NCBI GenBank assembly: GCA_945862985.1
Contig: CAMAZF010000020.1
Coordinates: 1 to 33,885, forward strand
Length of the DNA: 33,885 nt
Reading direction: 5' to 3'
Source of the DNA: Bordetella parapertussis
GTDB lineage: Bacteria; Pseudomonadota; Gammaproteobacteria; Burkholderiales; Burkholderiaceae_A
Shown here: positions 1-8,777 of the stretch, in pieces
Layout: each line of letters starts with the position of its first letter
Numbering within the stretch: the stretch's first letter is position 1
Translations under genes and position numbers: made by a program
The notes under the pieces: model-generated
Told to the model about the DNA's origin: nothing
Database searches by the model: none
What the model saw: the letters and a program-made list of their open reading frames with translations, nothing else

Positions 1-33
1 ATTCGTCACGCGCTGAAAAGTCTGGCCCGTTAG
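1..33 (+). CDS. ruvA: RuvA C-terminal tail (partial)
   Basis: The first 33 bases read in frame 1 as IRHALKSLAR followed by TAG. This resembles the last helix of RuvA, the Holliday-junction-binding partner of the RuvB motor, and it lies 9 nt upstream of ruvB, where ruvA normally sits. Only ten residues are visible, so the call depends mostly on position. Confidence 0.6.
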   Translation: MRHALKSLAR

Positions 34-42
34 ACTAGCGGC

Positions 43-1101
43 ATGATCGAGCACGACGATCTCGCCCCCCTGCCCGATTCCAGCACCCGACTGGTCAGCG
101 GCCAGGCTGCGAGCCCCAATGAAGAGAGTGTCGAGCGCGCACTGCGCCCATCACGGCTCGCCGACTACATTGGCCAGCCCAAGGTGAAGGGTCAGCTCGA
201 CATATTCATCCAGGCGGCCAAGACCCGGTCCGAAGCACTCGACCACGTGCTGCTCTTTGGCCCTCCGGGTTTGGGCAAGACCACACTTGCACACATCCTC
301 GCTCGAGAAATGGGCGTGAATCTGAGACAGACGTCTGGCCCTGTACTGGAGCGCGCAGGAGACCTTGCGGCCTTGCTCACGAATCTCGAACGCAATGACC
401 TGCTCTTCATTGATGAGATCCATCGGCTGAGTCCCGTGGTGGAGGAAATCCTCTACCCCGCACTCGAGGACTACCAGATCGATATTGTGATTGGGGAGGG
501 CCCTGCAGCCCGAAGCATCAAGCTCGATCTGCAGCCCTTTACGCTCGTGGGTGCAACCACCCGAGCGGGCATGCTCACCAACCCCCTTCGGGACCGATTC
601 GGGATTGTCGGGCGGCTCGAGTTTTACTCCGCAGAGGATTTGGCCATCATTGTCCGACGGTCTGCTGGTCTGCTCCAGGTGGTGATCGATGACGACGGAG
701 CCCATGAGATTGCGCGTCGATCTCGCGGGACACCACGCATTGCGAATCGTCTCCTTAGACGCGTGCGTGATTACGCTCAGGTTCGCAGCAATGGGCACAT
801 TACCCAAGCCATCGCAGACGCTGCACTGGCCATGCTCGAAGTAGACCAGCAGGGGTTCGACCTGATGGACCAGCGATTGCTGGAGGCGCTCATCGACCGC
901 TTTGCCGGAGGCCCCGTGGGGCTCGACAACCTTGCCGCTGCGATTGGTGAAGATCGAGACACCATTGAGGATGTACTCGAGCCCTTCCTCATTCAGCAAG
1001 GCTTTCTGCAGCGCACGCCGCGCGGCCGAATGGCCACTCCCCTCACCTGGGCCCACTTCGGCCGAGCCCCCCCCAACCCCTCGCAAGGATCACTGGTATG
1101 A
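43..1101 (+). CDS. ruvB: Holliday junction branch migration DNA helicase RuvB
   Basis: RuvB is the hexameric AAA+ motor that drives branch migration of Holliday junctions with RuvA before RuvC cleavage. The 352-residue product has the family length. Walker A (GPPGLGKT) is at about residues 73-80, Walker B (LLFIDEIHR) at 120-128, sensor 1 (GATTRAG) at 170-176, and an arginine-finger region (PLRDRFG) at about 181-187. The C-terminal winged-helix domain follows and ends in a TPRGR-type segment. It starts 9 nt after the presumed ruvA tail. Its stop overlaps the tolQ start by 4 nt (ATGA), which suggests translational coupling of a DNA-repair gene to the Tol cluster. A long antisense reading frame over this gene is a shadow. 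Confidence 0.98.
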   Translation: MIEHDDLAPLPDSSTRLVSGQAASPNEESVERALRPSRLADYIGQPKVKGQLDIFIQAAKTRSEALDHVLLFGPPGLGKTTLAHILAREMGVNLRQTSGPVLERAGDLAALLTNLERNDLLFIDEIHRLSPVVEEILYPALEDYQIDIVIGEGPAARSIKLDLQPFTLVGATTRAGMLTNPLRDRFGIVGRLEFYSAEDLAIIVRRSAGLLQVVIDDDGAHEIARRSRGTPRIANRLLRRVRDYAQVRSNGHITQAIADAALAMLEVDQQGFDLMDQRLLEALIDRFAGGPVGLDNLAAAIGEDRDTIEDVLEPFLIQQGFLQRTPRGRMATPLTWAHFGRAPPNPSQGSLV

Positions 1102-1772
1102 CCCCTGCCCCCAACGACCTCTCCGTGCTCGCGCTCGTTCTACAGGCGAGCCTGCCCGTTCAACTGGTCATGGCCATCCTCGTTGCACTCTCTCTGGCCT
1201 CATGGACGCTGATCTTCAAGAAACTCCGAGCGATTGGCCGTGCTCGGCGCGACTCAGAAGAGTTTGAGCGTGAGTTCTGGTCCGGTGCAGCCCTCAACAC
1301 GCTCTATGAGCGCGCTCAGCGCGAGGAGTTTGGAGATGGATTGGGCCGTGTGTTTGAGGCGGGCATGAGGGAATTTCTCAAGCTGCGACAGCAAGGGAGA
1401 AATGACTCTGCCCTCATGCTGGAAGGCGCGCAGCGTGCGATGCGCGCGGCCACCCAGCGAGAACTCGAGACGCTTGAGCGCGGCCTTCCCTTTCTGGCCA
1501 CCACGGGTTCGGTCTCGCCTTATATCGGCCTCTTTGGGACCGTGTGGGGCATCATGCATGCCTTTACGGGACTCGCCAATATCCAGCAAGCCACCCTCGC
1601 AAGTGTTGCACCAGGCATTGCTGAAGCCCTCGTGGCCACAGCGATTGGATTGTTTGCTGCCATTCCTGCAGTGGTGGCCTACAACCGACTGGCCACCGAC
1701 CTTGATCGACTCGGCAGTCGGATTGACAGCTTCATGGAGGAGTTCTCCAACATCCTCCACCGACAGGGATAG
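1098..1772 (+). CDS. tolQ: Tol-Pal system inner-membrane proton-channel subunit TolQ
   Basis: TolQ forms the ExbB/MotA-like proton channel with TolR. It energises TolA, which pulls on Pal to constrict the outer membrane at division. The 224-residue product has one N-terminal membrane segment (about residues 15-40), a cytoplasmic loop, and two further segments at about 130-160 and 170-195. The stretch [17 protein letters not shown] is the conserved segment leading into TM2, and [21 protein letters not shown] is typical TM3. The usual upstream ybgC gene is absent, and tolQ follows ruvB directly with a 4-nt overlap. It ends 5 nt before tolR. Confidence 0.97.
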   Translation: MTPAPNDLSVLALVLQASLPVQLVMAILVALSLASWTLIFKKLRAIGRARRDSEEFEREFWSGAALNTLYERAQREEFGDGLGRVFEAGMREFLKLRQQGRNDSALMLEGAQRAMRAATQRELETLERGLPFLATTGSVSPYIGLFGTVWGIMHAFTGLANIQQATLASVAPGIAEALVATAIGLFAAIPAVVAYNRLATDLDRLGSRIDSFMEEFSNILHRQG

Positions 1773-1777
1773 CCCAG

Positions 1778-2188
1778 ATGCGCCGACGCCGCCATCGCAT
1801 GATGAGTGAGATCAACGTCGTCCCCTACATCGACGTCACCCTCGTGCTGCTGATCATTTTTATGGTGACCGCGCCCATGATCGTGACGGGCGCCATCGAA
1901 CTCCCCACCGTCGGCCAGGCCAGTGCCGAACCTCCCACCGCCATTGAGGTGATCATCCGCAAAGATGGCAGCCATCACCTGCGCAAGCGAGAGGCGGGCG
2001 CAAAAGAGCAAGAAGTGGCCAAGAGCCAATTGGCTGAGGGGGTGCGCTCAATGAGCCCGCAGCCCGAGACCCCCATCATCGTGCTGGCGGAGCGGGAGGT
2101 GCGTTACGAACTCGTTGCCCAGGCGCTGGCTCAACTCCAAGGTGCCGGAGTTGGCCGTGTGGGCCTTGCGGTTCGCCAGGGTAACTGA
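1778..2188 (+). CDS. tolR: Tol-Pal system protein TolR
   Basis: TolR is the ExbD-like stator partner of TolQ. It has one N-terminal membrane helix carrying the proton-relay aspartate and a periplasmic domain that can bind peptidoglycan. The 136-residue product opens with an Arg-rich stretch, then the signature SEINVVPYIDVTLVLLIIFM, whose Asp lies at about residue 19. The periplasmic domain ends in the usual ALAQLQGAGVGRVGL helix-strand pattern. The gene lies 5 nt after tolQ, and its TGA overlaps the tolA ATG by one base (TGATG). Confidence 0.97.
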   Translation: MRRRRHRMMSEINVVPYIDVTLVLLIIFMVTAPMIVTGAIELPTVGQASAEPPTAIEVIIRKDGSHHLRKREAGAKEQEVAKSQLAEGVRSMSPQPETPIIVLAEREVRYELVAQALAQLQGAGVGRVGLAVRQGN

Positions 2189-2970
2189 TGGTCAGGGCCG
2201 ACCAGGACACCGCCTTCGGTCTGGCCGGTGCGCTGGCGGTGCATGGGCTCTTGGTGGTCGCACTGGTTCTCAACCTCGACTGGCTCTCCATAGACCCGCC
2301 CCCCGTCCAGGCTGAGCTCTGGTCTAGCCTTCCGCCTGAGCGCAGCCCCGCGCCCGATCCAACCCCCAAGCTGCCCTCAGCCCCAGAGCCTGCACCGAAG
2401 CCTGAGCCCACCCCGCAGGCCGAGATCGCCCTCGAGAAGCAAAAGAAGGCAAAGGCACGCGAGGCCGAAAAGGCACGAGCACTCGAGAAAAAGCGTGAGG
2501 AGGACAAGAAGCGCGACGCTGAGAAGAAAAAGGCTGCCGACCAGAAGCGCCAAGAAGACCGAAAGAAGCAGGCTCAACGACTCGAGAAGGAGCGCGCGGC
2601 AGAGCTCAAGCGCCTTGGCCTGGACCCGAAGGCCAAGCCCGCAGACAAAGGCAAGGACACCGCCACGAAGTCTGGGGTTGCAAACGGCTCAGCCAAGGGA
2701 GAGCGAACCGGTCGAGAGGCAGAGTGGGCCGATCGCGTCAAGGGTCTGCTGGAGAGTCGCGTCCGATATCGCGGGGCAAACACCAGCGACCTGGAAGTAG
2801 AGATTCTGCTGCTGCCCACAGGACAGCTTCAATCGGCTCGATTGGTGACCCAGAGTAACTCACCGATTTACGATCAGGCAGTCCTTGATGCCATTCGCGC
2901 CATGACTTTCCCCAAGCCTCCTGACGGCCTGCGTGCCGTCACCCTCAAAATGCGGCACCGCGCCGACTGA
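2188..2970 (+). CDS. tolA: TolA, TonB-like envelope-spanning protein
   Basis: TolA spans the periplasm from the TolQR motor to TolB/Pal. The 260-residue product has a single membrane helix at about residues 11-31, then a proline-rich stretch at 38-75. A long Lys/Ala/Glu-rich helix (about 80-160) with repeated AEKK-like units follows, as in TolA domain II. A compact TonB/TolA-type C-terminal domain at about 180-260 contains VEILLLPTGQLQSARLV and SPIYDQAVLDAI. It is much shorter than the roughly 420-residue E. coli protein, mainly in the helical arm, which is common in betaproteobacteria. It shares one base with tolR and ends 41 nt before tolB. Confidence 0.93.
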   Translation: MVRADQDTAFGLAGALAVHGLLVVALVLNLDWLSIDPPPVQAELWSSLPPERSPAPDPTPKLPSAPEPAPKPEPTPQAEIALEKQKKAKAREAEKARALEKKREEDKKRDAEKKKAADQKRQEDRKKQAQRLEKERAAELKRLGLDPKAKPADKGKDTATKSGVANGSAKGERTGREAEWADRVKGLLESRVRYRGANTSDLEVEILLLPTGQLQSARLVTQSNSPIYDQAVLDAIRAMTFPKPPDGLRAVTLKMRHRAD

Positions 2971-3011
2971 ACGTCACGCGGACAGGGTTTTCGGCCCTTA
3001 TACTGTGCCGT

Positions 3012-4313
3012 ATGCGATTCCTGCTCACGCTTCTTCTGGCCTTGTGTTCTTGGGGTGCGCTGGCACAGACCTCCAGCGGCCTGAAAATAGACATCACCAC
3101 CCGCGGAGACCGCCTCATTCCAGTCGCCATGCCGCTGCCGGTTGGCGAAGAAAAACTGCGCCTGTTTGCAGACACCGTGCAAGAGGTGGTGGGGGCGGAC
3201 CTTCGACGCACGGGTGCCTTTGGTTTCATGTCCACTGCTGGAATGCCCTCGGTGCCCGAGGCCGTTGCACAGACTCCCGAACTCTTTGCTCAGTGGAAGG
3301 CACTGGGTGCTGACGCGGTCGTCGCCTCCAGTGTCGTTCCCCTGCCTGACGGTCGGGTCGAGCTTCGCTTTCGGTTGCTCGACACCAAAACCTCCCAAGA
3401 TCTCGGTGGTCTGGTCCTGGCGAGCGCAGCCACAAGTCTAGATGCGCGCCGCACGGCGCATCGGGTGGCCGACTTCATCTACGAAAAGCTGACCGGGGAA
3501 CCCGGCTTCTTCGCCACGCGGCTGGCTTATGTTCGCAAAGAAGGCGGTCAACAAGTCCTCCTCATCTCGGATTCCGATGGCGAGAATGCCCAACCCGCCC
3601 TCAAGTCGGCAGAGCCCATCATTTCCCTCACCTGGTCTCCCGATGGCACACGCCTGGCTTATGTCTCCTTTGAGACGGGCAAGCCCGTGGTGTATGTGCA
3701 CGAACTCCTCACGGGTCGTCGCTCCGTGGTGGCCAATCATCGAGGAAGCAACAGCTCGCCCGCATGGTCTCCCGATGGGAAACGTCTTGCTGTCGTGCTG
3801 ACGCGCGATGGAAGTTCACAGATCTATCTGGCCAACCCCGATGGGTCTGACTTAAAACGACTCACTCGAGGCGGCTCTATCAATACCGAACCGACGTTCT
3901 CCGCAGATGGCCAGTTTGTCTACTTCACCTCTGATCGCGGAGGCAGCGCCCAGGTTTACCGTGTCAGTGTGGCTGGTTCGGAGCCGCCGCAGCGAGTCAC
4001 CTTTGAGGGCGGATTCAATGCTCGTCCTGTGGTGAGTCCAGACGGAAAACACCTGGCCTACATCGCTCGCCGAGGTGGAAACTTTGTGGTGGCCATGCGC
4101 AACCTGGCTGACTCAACGGAGTGGCTGGTGAGCGCCGGGCCTAAAGATGATTCGCCCAGTTTCTCGCCGAGTTCCAAGTGGGTCATTTTCTCGAGCCGCA
4201 TCAATGGACGGGACTCGCTTTCAGCAGCCTCCGTCGATGGGAAGGTGAGAACCCGAATCAGTCTAGACACCGGAGGCATTCGCAGCCCGGCCTGGGGGAG
4301 ATTGCCTCAATGA
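3012..4313 (+). CDS. tolB: Tol-Pal periplasmic beta-propeller protein TolB
   Basis: TolB is the periplasmic partner that binds Pal and competes with TolA and peptidoglycan for it. The 433-residue product has a signal peptide (hydrophobic core LLTLLLALCSW, cleavage probably after ALA at residue 18) and the N-terminal alpha/beta domain. A six-bladed propeller follows, with repeats such as WSPDGTRLAYVSF, WSPDGKRLAVVL, FSADGQFVYFTSD and VSPDGKHLAYIAR. No good Shine-Dalgarno is visible upstream. The 41-nt gap after tolA is the largest inside the tol group and contains TATACT at 2999-3004, but no clear -35 partner. The stop overlaps the pal start (ATGA). Confidence 0.97.
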   Translation: MRFLLTLLLALCSWGALAQTSSGLKIDITTRGDRLIPVAMPLPVGEEKLRLFADTVQEVVGADLRRTGAFGFMSTAGMPSVPEAVAQTPELFAQWKALGADAVVASSVVPLPDGRVELRFRLLDTKTSQDLGGLVLASAATSLDARRTAHRVADFIYEKLTGEPGFFATRLAYVRKEGGQQVLLISDSDGENAQPALKSAEPIISLTWSPDGTRLAYVSFETGKPVVYVHELLTGRRSVVANHRGSNSSPAWSPDGKRLAVVLTRDGSSQIYLANPDGSDLKRLTRGGSINTEPTFSADGQFVYFTSDRGGSAQVYRVSVAGSEPPQRVTFEGGFNARPVVSPDGKHLAYIARRGGNFVVAMRNLADSTEWLVSAGPKDDSPSFSPSSKWVIFSSRINGRDSLSAASVDGKVRTRISLDTGGIRSPAWGRLPQ

Positions 4314-4894
4314 ACATGAACACCCGTATGGGACTGATCGCGGTGATGGCCCTGAGCCTCACTGCATGCTCAAGCGTGAACCTCGACGAGAATGCGCCGA
4401 AGGGCCCAGCCCCCATTGTGTCGGCTGGCCAGCCGCCTGCAGCCTCCACCACGGCAAGCGCTACCCCTCAAGCAGCCGTGATGCCCGGGCCTGCGGCTCG
4501 CAGCGCAGGTCGAGGCCTGAGCGCCGTCTCCCCCACTGAACTTCAAGCCGCTGGGTTCGGGGCGGATGGGCGAGCCAGTGTCTACTTCGAGTTCGATCAA
4601 TCCGTGGTGCGACGAGCAGACCAGCCCATAGTGGAGGGCACCGCCACCCTCATGAAGGGGCCGGTTGAATTGACCCTCACCATCGAGGGCAACACCGACG
4701 ATCGTGGCACTTCGGAATACAACATCGCATTGGGCCAGCGGCGCGCCGAAACCATCAAGCGTGCGCTCGTGATCCTTGGCGTTGACGAGTCACGCGTTGA
4801 GGCAACCAGCAACGGTGAAGAAAAGCCTCGCAAGACTGGAGGACAGGAATCAGACCATGCCGAGAATCGCCGTGCCGACCTTATTCTGCGTTAA
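4310..4894 (+). CDS. pal: Peptidoglycan-associated lipoprotein Pal
   Basis: Pal is an outer-membrane lipoprotein that binds peptidoglycan through an OmpA-type domain and is moved by TolB/TolA. I chose the ATG at 4310 because it overlaps the tolB stop by 4 nt and gives a lipoprotein signal with lipobox LTAC (Cys20). Longer in-frame starts would lie inside tolB. The 194-residue product then has a low-complexity Ala/Pro/Thr linker to about residue 70. The OmpA domain follows, with VYFEFDQSVV, GNTDDRGTSEYNIALGQRRA and the final HAENRRADL signature. The last 38 nt overlap the predicted cpoB start. Confidence 0.96.
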   Translation: MNMNTRMGLIAVMALSLTACSSVNLDENAPKGPAPIVSAGQPPAASTTASATPQAAVMPGPAARSAGRGLSAVSPTELQAAGFGADGRASVYFEFDQSVVRRADQPIVEGTATLMKGPVELTLTIEGNTDDRGTSEYNIALGQRRAETIKRALVILGVDESRVEATSNGEEKPRKTGGQESDHAENRRADLILR

Positions 4895-5711
4895 GCGCCT
4901 GGGCCGTCAGGCCAGCCTCTCACTGGGGGCCATGCTCCTACTTGCAGGCGCGCTGCCCGCGCAGGCTCAGCTCTTCTCCGATGACGATGCCCGTAAGGCC
5001 ATCATTGCCCTTCGCACGGAAGTTCGAGCCAAGATTGCCGAGTTAGAGGCCAACCACATTCAGACGGAGCAGGCCCTTCGCAGACAGATTGAGGCCAGCG
5101 CAAATGGCCAGCTCGAGCTCGTGCGTCAGTTAGAGCAGCTTCGAGCCGAACTGGCGGACCTTCGCGGGGCCGTCGAGCGCGCCACCCAAACGGGTAGCCA
5201 GGCCAAGAGTCAGCAGAAAGATCTCTTTCTCGCCCTTGAATCCCAGATCAAGACCCTCGACGCTCGCATCGCACTCCTGGAGCCGCAGCTCATCAAGCTT
5301 GATGAGGTGGATGTTCTCGTGGCACCAGCAGAAAAAGCGACCTTCGAGTCAGCACAGTCTCTCCTGCGGGGCAGCGATCTGGCTGGAGCCTCTCGGGCCT
5401 TCGAACAGTTTCGTCGCCAATACCCGGGCTCACGGCTCATGCCCTGGGTGCTCCAATCGATCGGAAACACCCGCTACGCACTCCAGCAGTATGGCCCCGC
5501 CGTAGAGGCGCTCGAAGAGTTGGTCAATGACCACCCCTCCCATCCGCGCCTGGCTGATGCCATGCTCACGCTGGCAGCCAGCCAGGCCGAGAGCAAGAAG
5601 GTTCCAGCCGCGCGTAAAACGCTCACAGACCTGCGCAAGCGTTTTCCCAACACCGAGCAAGCTGAACTCGCATCCAAGCGGCTGCGTGCACTCTCTGGCA
5701 CCAAGAAATGA
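4857..5711 (+). CDS. cpoB: Cell division coordinator CpoB (YbgF)
   Basis: CpoB is the periplasmic TPR protein that coordinates peptidoglycan synthesis with Tol-driven constriction. I chose the ATG at 4857 because GGAGGA lies at 4838-4843 and it gives a plausible signal peptide: a basic start (KRLGRQ), the core LSLGAMLLLAGALPA and an AQA cleavage site near residue 38. The 284-residue product has a Glu/Gln/Arg-rich coiled coil at about residues 45-140, matching the CpoB trimerisation region. TPR-like repeats at about 160-280 follow (FEQFRRQYPGSRL, ALEELVNDHPSHPR, LTDLRKRFPNTEQ). The start lies 38 nt inside pal, and the stop overlaps the next gene (ATGA). Confidence 0.92.
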   Translation: MPRIAVPTLFCVKRLGRQASLSLGAMLLLAGALPAQAQLFSDDDARKAIIALRTEVRAKIAELEANHIQTEQALRRQIEASANGQLELVRQLEQLRAELADLRGAVERATQTGSQAKSQQKDLFLALESQIKTLDARIALLEPQLIKLDEVDVLVAPAEKATFESAQSLLRGSDLAGASRAFEQFRRQYPGSRLMPWVLQSIGNTRYALQQYGPAVEALEELVNDHPSHPRLADAMLTLAASQAESKKVPAARKTLTDLRKRFPNTEQAELASKRLRALSGTKK

Positions 5712-6817
5712 TCGAAATTGAAGACGCTCAACGCCTGACACAATGGGTCGTCTGGGGCGGAATCCTCATCGGAATTGCAGTGGGCGCCCTCTCGCAGGCC
5801 ACCCGGTTCTGCACCCTCGGGGCGATTGCGGACGCGCACACCATGGGCAATTTTCTGCGCCTTCGGATGTGGATATTGGCGGTCGCAGTGGCCATTCTCC
5901 TCACTCAGAGCCTCATCCTCGCTGGGCTTTTGAATGACCAGGCAAGTTTTTACACGAGCAGCCGCCTGCTCCTCGCCTCACACATCGTAGGGGGGTTACT
6001 CTTTGGCTTTGGAATGACACTCGCCTCTGGATGCGGCAGTCGCATGCTGATTAAGATGGGCGAAGGGAGCCTGAAGGCTGTTGTAGTTTTTCTCGTGATG
6101 GGTCTCGCAGCCCTCATGTCTATCCGAGGTGCAACGGCCCTGCTTCGCGCGAACACCGTTGACCTCGTCACCATCACCCTGCCGTCCCCTCAAGACCTCC
6201 CGCACCTCTTGAGTCCCCAGGACGATCCCAGCTCGCTTTTTCGCATCGGACTCACGGCCCTCATCGTCCTAGCGCTACTGGTTTTCGCACTCTGGCGAGG
6301 AGAGATTTTTCAGAAGGCCGCTCATGGGCTTGGAGGGCTTGGGATCGGCATCTTGGTGGCTCTGGGCTGGGCGCTGACCGGCTGGTTTGGCTATATCCCT
6401 GAACACCCTGAAACGCTGCAAGCCGCCTTCGTCGCGACCAACAGCAAGAGCCCTGAGAGCCTGACCTTCGTCGGGCCCTTGGCCTTTAGCCTGGAATACC
6501 TGCTCTTTACAAGCGATCGTTCTCAGGCCATCACCTTTGCCATTGGCACCGTCATCGGCCTGCCCATCGGAGCCGCCGCCAGTGCAGTTGCACGCGGAAA
6601 GTTCAAGTGGGAAGGATTTCAGAACACGAACGACCTGAGTCGGCACCTCATCGGTGCGTCACTCATGGGCATCGGTGGTGTGACTGCGATGGGCTGCACC
6701 TTTGGGCACGGACTCAGTGGCCTCTCCATGCTCGCCCTGGGTTCACTGATCTCTATTCTTTCCATTGTCGCGGGCGCCTGGATGGGTCTGCGCTGGCTGT
6801 CTCGCAAGGACCAATGA
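5708..6817 (+). CDS. YeeE/YedE family membrane transporter (thiosulfate/sulfur-type)
   Basis: The 369-residue polytopic membrane protein has about nine or ten hydrophobic segments. It has the hallmarks of the YeeE/YedE (DUF395, TsuA) family, whose studied member carries thiosulfate through a pathway lined with conserved cysteines. The cysteine motifs are RFCTLGAI (Cys35), ASGCGSRML (Cys109) and AMGCTFGHGLSG (Cys330), an internally repeated pattern. It overlaps cpoB by 4 nt and the next gene by 4 nt, so it sits inside the envelope cluster rather than with sulfur genes. No TusA-like partner lies nearby. The substrate is inferred from the family only. Confidence 0.85.
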   Translation: MIEIEDAQRLTQWVVWGGILIGIAVGALSQATRFCTLGAIADAHTMGNFLRLRMWILAVAVAILLTQSLILAGLLNDQASFYTSSRLLLASHIVGGLLFGFGMTLASGCGSRMLIKMGEGSLKAVVVFLVMGLAALMSIRGATALLRANTVDLVTITLPSPQDLPHLLSPQDDPSSLFRIGLTALIVLALLVFALWRGEIFQKAAHGLGGLGIGILVALGWALTGWFGYIPEHPETLQAAFVATNSKSPESLTFVGPLAFSLEYLLFTSDRSQAITFAIGTVIGLPIGAAASAVARGKFKWEGFQNTNDLSRHLIGASLMGIGGVTAMGCTFGHGLSGLSMLALGSLISILSIVAGAWMGLRWLSRKDQ

Positions 6818-7764
6818 GTGTTACCATCGCCGCAGCCTTTATGAAACAACCGTTCTCGCGTTTCCTGATGAGTGTGGTCGCCGGTTTCCTCACGGCTGCA
6901 TCCTGCTCTGGCGTGTGGGCCAGCGCAGCGTCGGTGTCCCCCATTCAAGCATCAGACGTGCTCCGACTCATCGAAGAGGGGCAGTCAGCCCAGGCCATTG
7001 AGCAGCTTCGCCAGCAGCTCATACAGAACCCTGCCAATCTCCAAATCGCCAACCAGCTCGCCGTGGTCTTAACGGGTGTGGGACAAGTGGATCAGGCCAG
7101 GCAAGTCCTTGAGCATGCATTGCTCGCTCACCCAGAGGCATCGCAGGGCTTTCAGAGCCTGCGCAGCATTGCCGCGAGCCAGTTTGCAGAGTCATACGCC
7201 AAGGCTATGGGCAAACCCGCACCAGCCAGCAGCAAGCTTGCGCTGACCGCTCAAGACTTGAGCACAGAGCGCGTCAAGAAGGCGGTCCAGGTTGCCAAGG
7301 GACGAGAGGAGGAGCGTGTGCGTCAGGCCGCGATGGAAGCCAAGCTCAAAGCCATCGAGGCAGCCCGAATCGCTGAGCCAGCGACTGTCTCAACACCAAG
7401 CGCTGTCGCGGCCGCCAAGCCAGCCTCAGGTCGGGCGGCCATTGAGCAGCGCCTCCAGGCCTGGGCCAAGGGATGGTCGTCCATGAACTTTGATGCCTAT
7501 GCCGAGTTCTACGCAGAGAGCTTCAAGACGAGCGGGCACCCTTCACGAACCGCCTGGCTCCAATTTAGAAAGCCACGCATTGTGAACAAACCACGCATTC
7601 TGGTGGAGGTCTCCCAGATGAACATCCAGATGCAGGGTCAAGAAAAGGCGACGGTTCGATTCCTCCAGCGCTACGAGGCGGGAAGCCTCAAGCTGTCCTC
7701 AAGAAAATCGCAGACCTGGGTCCTTGAGGGACAAGAGTGGCGAATTCAGTCGGAAAGCAACTGA
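6814..7764 (+). CDS. Exported TPR protein with C-terminal NTF2-like (Cds6-type) domain
   Basis: The product is 316 residues from the ATG at 6814, which overlaps the previous stop and has AAGGA just upstream; an alternative ATG is at 6841. The N-terminus is a signal peptide or anchor (FLMSVVAGFLTAASCSGVWA). TPR-like helices follow at about residues 50-130 (AIEQLRQQLIQNPANLQIAN, QARQVLEHALLAHPEASQGF), then an Arg/Glu/Ala-rich charged helix. A C-terminal domain of about 105 residues starts near RLQAWAKGWSSMNFDAYAEF and resembles the NTF2-like domain often fused to YkuD transpeptidases. The adjacent L,D-transpeptidase starts 2 nt after the stop, so a role in cell-wall assembly or its regulation is inferred. 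It is not a recognised named gene. Confidence 0.8.
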   Translation: MSVTIAAAFMKQPFSRFLMSVVAGFLTAASCSGVWASAASVSPIQASDVLRLIEEGQSAQAIEQLRQQLIQNPANLQIANQLAVVLTGVGQVDQARQVLEHALLAHPEASQGFQSLRSIAASQFAESYAKAMGKPAPASSKLALTAQDLSTERVKKAVQVAKGREEERVRQAAMEAKLKAIEAARIAEPATVSTPSAVAAAKPASGRAAIEQRLQAWAKGWSSMNFDAYAEFYAESFKTSGHPSRTAWLQFRKPRIVNKPRILVEVSQMNIQMQGQEKATVRFLQRYEAGSLKLSSRKSQTWVLEGQEWRIQSESN

Positions 7765-7766
7765 GC

Positions 7767-8768
7767 ATGAGTCTCTCCAAGCGAGCGCTAGTATGCAGTC
7801 TCGCCTTGGGCATGGCCCTCGTGTCGGGAACAGCGGCCCATGCAAACACACCCACCCGAGACCGGCCAGATCCGATTCTTCATGAGGCCCTACAAGACGG
7901 GCTGGAGGCCCGTCCTCATGATGCAGCAGACAAGGCATCGGCGGCTGTCACCATCGAGCCGCGATCGAGACTCGCGCACTGGCTTCGTGCCCAGTCTGTG
8001 CTCACCCTGGCAGGAAGCGCACCTCGCATTGGGAAGTCTGATCAAGATTTCATCGAAGAGGCTCGAGCACGGCTCTATGCACCTCCCGAGGGATGGCTTC
8101 CCAAGAACATCCTGAAGCTCTCAGCAGATCAGCGCATGCCGCCGTATACCTTGCTTGCCGATCTCTCAGTCTCTCGCATCTACATCTTTAAGAACTCCGC
8201 CACAGGCCCGGTCCTCGTAGAGCAGTTCTACACCACCCTTGGGCTCGAGGGCGCTCCCAAGAAACGCGAGGGGGATCGTAAGACACCCATCGGGGTCTAC
8301 CGTGTGCTCAAGGAGATCGAGAACCCCCGGGCAGATGGATTTCTGGGCCACAAGGCCTACACCCTGGACTACCCCAATCCTGAGGACCGCAAGGCGGGTC
8401 GCACCGGCAGTGGCATTTGGATTCACGGAGTGCCAGACGACGTGCATGTGCGACCACCGAAAGCCTCCGACGGCTGCCTGGCCATTTCGAACGACGACAT
8501 GCTTCGGCTTCGCAAATACATTCAGTTTGGAAAGACACTCATCGTCATTGCACCCAAAGTCCAGTGGGCTGCGCCCGAGGAATGGGCCAGCCACTCCAAG
8601 CCATGGGTTCAGAAGCTTGCCAGCGGGAGAGAACCTGCCACCGCACTCTTCGATGTCGCGCCCGACCGCCCTCTGGTCTCTGTGCATTCGAGCCGTGATC
8701 GACTGATCCGCCAGTTTTGGCGGCAGAGAGATGGGCAGTTGCAGTCCGTTCTGCGCGAACGTCTGTAG
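7767..8768 (+). CDS. L,D-transpeptidase (YkuD domain), periplasmic
   Basis: YkuD enzymes form 3-3 peptidoglycan cross-links or attach proteins to the wall through a cysteine thioester. The 333-residue product has a signal peptide (SLALGMALVSGTAAHA, cleavage near residue 26) and a helical N-terminal region to about residue 125. The YkuD fold covers about 130-255: LADLSVSRIYIF, then GDRKTPIGVYRV. The catalytic block has His220 (GIWIHGVP) and Cys237 (ASDGCLAIS), fitting HGx(n)S(x)GC. About 90 residues follow without the NTF2-like tail that many relatives carry. Genes for two exported NTF2-like proteins flank it, at 2 nt and 9 nt. Which cross-link or substrate it uses cannot be read from the sequence. 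Confidence 0.9.
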   Translation: MSLSKRALVCSLALGMALVSGTAAHANTPTRDRPDPILHEALQDGLEARPHDAADKASAAVTIEPRSRLAHWLRAQSVLTLAGSAPRIGKSDQDFIEEARARLYAPPEGWLPKNILKLSADQRMPPYTLLADLSVSRIYIFKNSATGPVLVEQFYTTLGLEGAPKKREGDRKTPIGVYRVLKEIENPRADGFLGHKAYTLDYPNPEDRKAGRTGSGIWIHGVPDDVHVRPPKASDGCLAISNDDMLRLRKYIQFGKTLIVIAPKVQWAAPEEWASHSKPWVQKLASGREPATALFDVAPDRPLVSVHSSRDRLIRQFWRQRDGQLQSVLRERL

Positions 8769-8777
8769 TCGGAAAGC

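Noticed and set aside
151-1086. Long minus-strand open frame (311 codons) across ruvB
   Set aside because: It is fully antisense to a well-conserved RuvB, has no recognisable domain and low-complexity composition. It is a G+C-driven shadow frame.
2999-3004. TATACT as a -10 box for a tolB promoter
   Set aside because: No TTGACA-like -35 lies 16-18 nt upstream (ACGCGG at that place), and the spacing to the ATG is short.
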